From positions 124,001 to 188,000 of the forward strand of contig NZ_LNCI01000009.1 of the NCBI RefSeq assembly GCF_001509585.1: a DNA stretch of 64,000 nt, read 5' to 3'. Shown one piece after another: positions 63,887-64,000 of the stretch. The notes under the pieces are model-generated. The model was given only the letters and a program-made list of their open reading frames with translations. It searched no databases and was not told the DNA's origin. Made by a program: the position numbers and the translations under genes. The DNA is from Tropicimonas marinistellae (lineage in GTDB: Bacteria > Pseudomonadota > Alphaproteobacteria > Rhodobacterales > Rhodobacteraceae). How positions within the stretch are numbered: position 1 is the stretch's first letter; each line of letters starts with the position of its first letter.

Positions 63887-64000
63887 ATGCCAGAACTCGT
63901 CCGCCTCTACATCCGTCAGGTTGCAATTGGCTTCCTCTTGTCGGCGGCCTTCGTGGCGCTGCTGTTCGGGCTGAACGTGGCGAACCTCTGGCATCTGGTC
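63887..64000 (+). CDS. Small membrane protein (partial, runs off the window)
   Basis: Only the first 38 codons are present: PELVRLYIRQVAIGFLLSAA, then a hydrophobic segment ending in LWHLV. A predicted transmembrane helix begins near residue 12. AGGGA lies before the ATG. The N-terminus resembles short conserved hypothetical membrane proteins that I associate with roseobacters, but I cannot name a function. Confidence 0.6.
   Translation, partial: MPELVRLYIRQVAIGFLLSAAFVALLFGLNVANLWHLV

Noticed and set aside
1-64000. CRISPR arrays, tRNA or rRNA genes, insertion sequences
   Set aside because: I looked for regularly spaced repeats, cloverleaf-like sequences and transposase motifs and saw none by eye; a covariance-model scan was not possible.

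Overview
The window is a G+C-rich alphaproteobacterial chromosome segment, almost certainly from the Rhodobacterales (Rhodobacteraceae, Roseobacter-like). The main reasons are a complete gene-transfer-agent (GTA) cluster in the gene order known from Rhodobacter capsulatus, a pyruvate dehydrogenase E1 beta subunit with its own N-terminal lipoyl domain, the mltG-fabF-acpP-fabG-fabD string, and a PreT/PreA pair. I saw no rRNA, tRNA, CRISPR array or transposase.

Layout. (1) 1-6.1 kb, minus strand: argS, a SPOR-domain protein, nagZ and scpA (cut by the window edge) are tightly packed, with a CPA-type cation/proton antiporter upstream. (2) 6.1-13.4 kb: dgt and an IscA/ErpA-type Fe-S carrier are divergent, followed by a small lipoprotein, moaA, an M20 amidohydrolase, a D-lyxose isomerase-like protein, a class I amidotransferase hydrolase and a GlcG-like protein. 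(3) 13.5-15.7 kb: malate synthase G. (4) 15.9-22.7 kb, minus strand: a sugar operon made of a GH51 alpha-L-arabinofuranosidase, an ABC ATPase, two permeases and a binding protein. Its upstream regulator has an ArsR-like DNA-binding domain. Matching inverted repeats lie in front of the enzyme gene and in front of the regulator gene. (5) 23.0-30.0 kb, plus strand: a tryptophanase-like gene, then a second sugar ABC operon like E. coli ytfQRT-yjfF (galactofuranose) that ends in its own FCD/GntR regulator. (6) 30.0-35.1 kb: an acetylpolyamine amidohydrolase-like gene and the pyruvate dehydrogenase genes pdhA-pdhB-pdhC.

(7) 35.1-51.5 kb, minus strand: a glycosyltransferase and cysE, then the GTA structural cluster read from 51.5 kb down to 36.9 kb. 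It holds small and large terminase, portal, prohead protease, capsid, connectors, tail tube, chaperones, a short tape measure, the four-gene baseplate set and a DUF2793-like protein. Nothing looks broken. No integrase, replication, repressor or lysis gene is present, as expected for a GTA rather than a prophage. (8) 51.7-56.6 kb, minus strand: mltG, fabF, acpP, fabG and fabD (lipid and cell-wall synthesis). (9) 56.8-58.7 kb: a cytochrome b561-YceI fusion facing a separate secreted YceI protein. (10) 58.9-60.2 kb: the rpsF-rpsR-rplI ribosomal operon. (11) 60.3-63.0 kb: preA and preT for pyrimidine reduction. The right edge has a small unknown ORF and the start of a membrane protein.

Two themes stand out. 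One is a furanose-sugar island of two separately regulated ABC operons with recognisable operator candidates. The other is a full GTA cluster with a possible promoter and a terminator hairpin in front of its first gene, plus a visible fall in G+C over its tail half, cysE and the glycosyltransferase.
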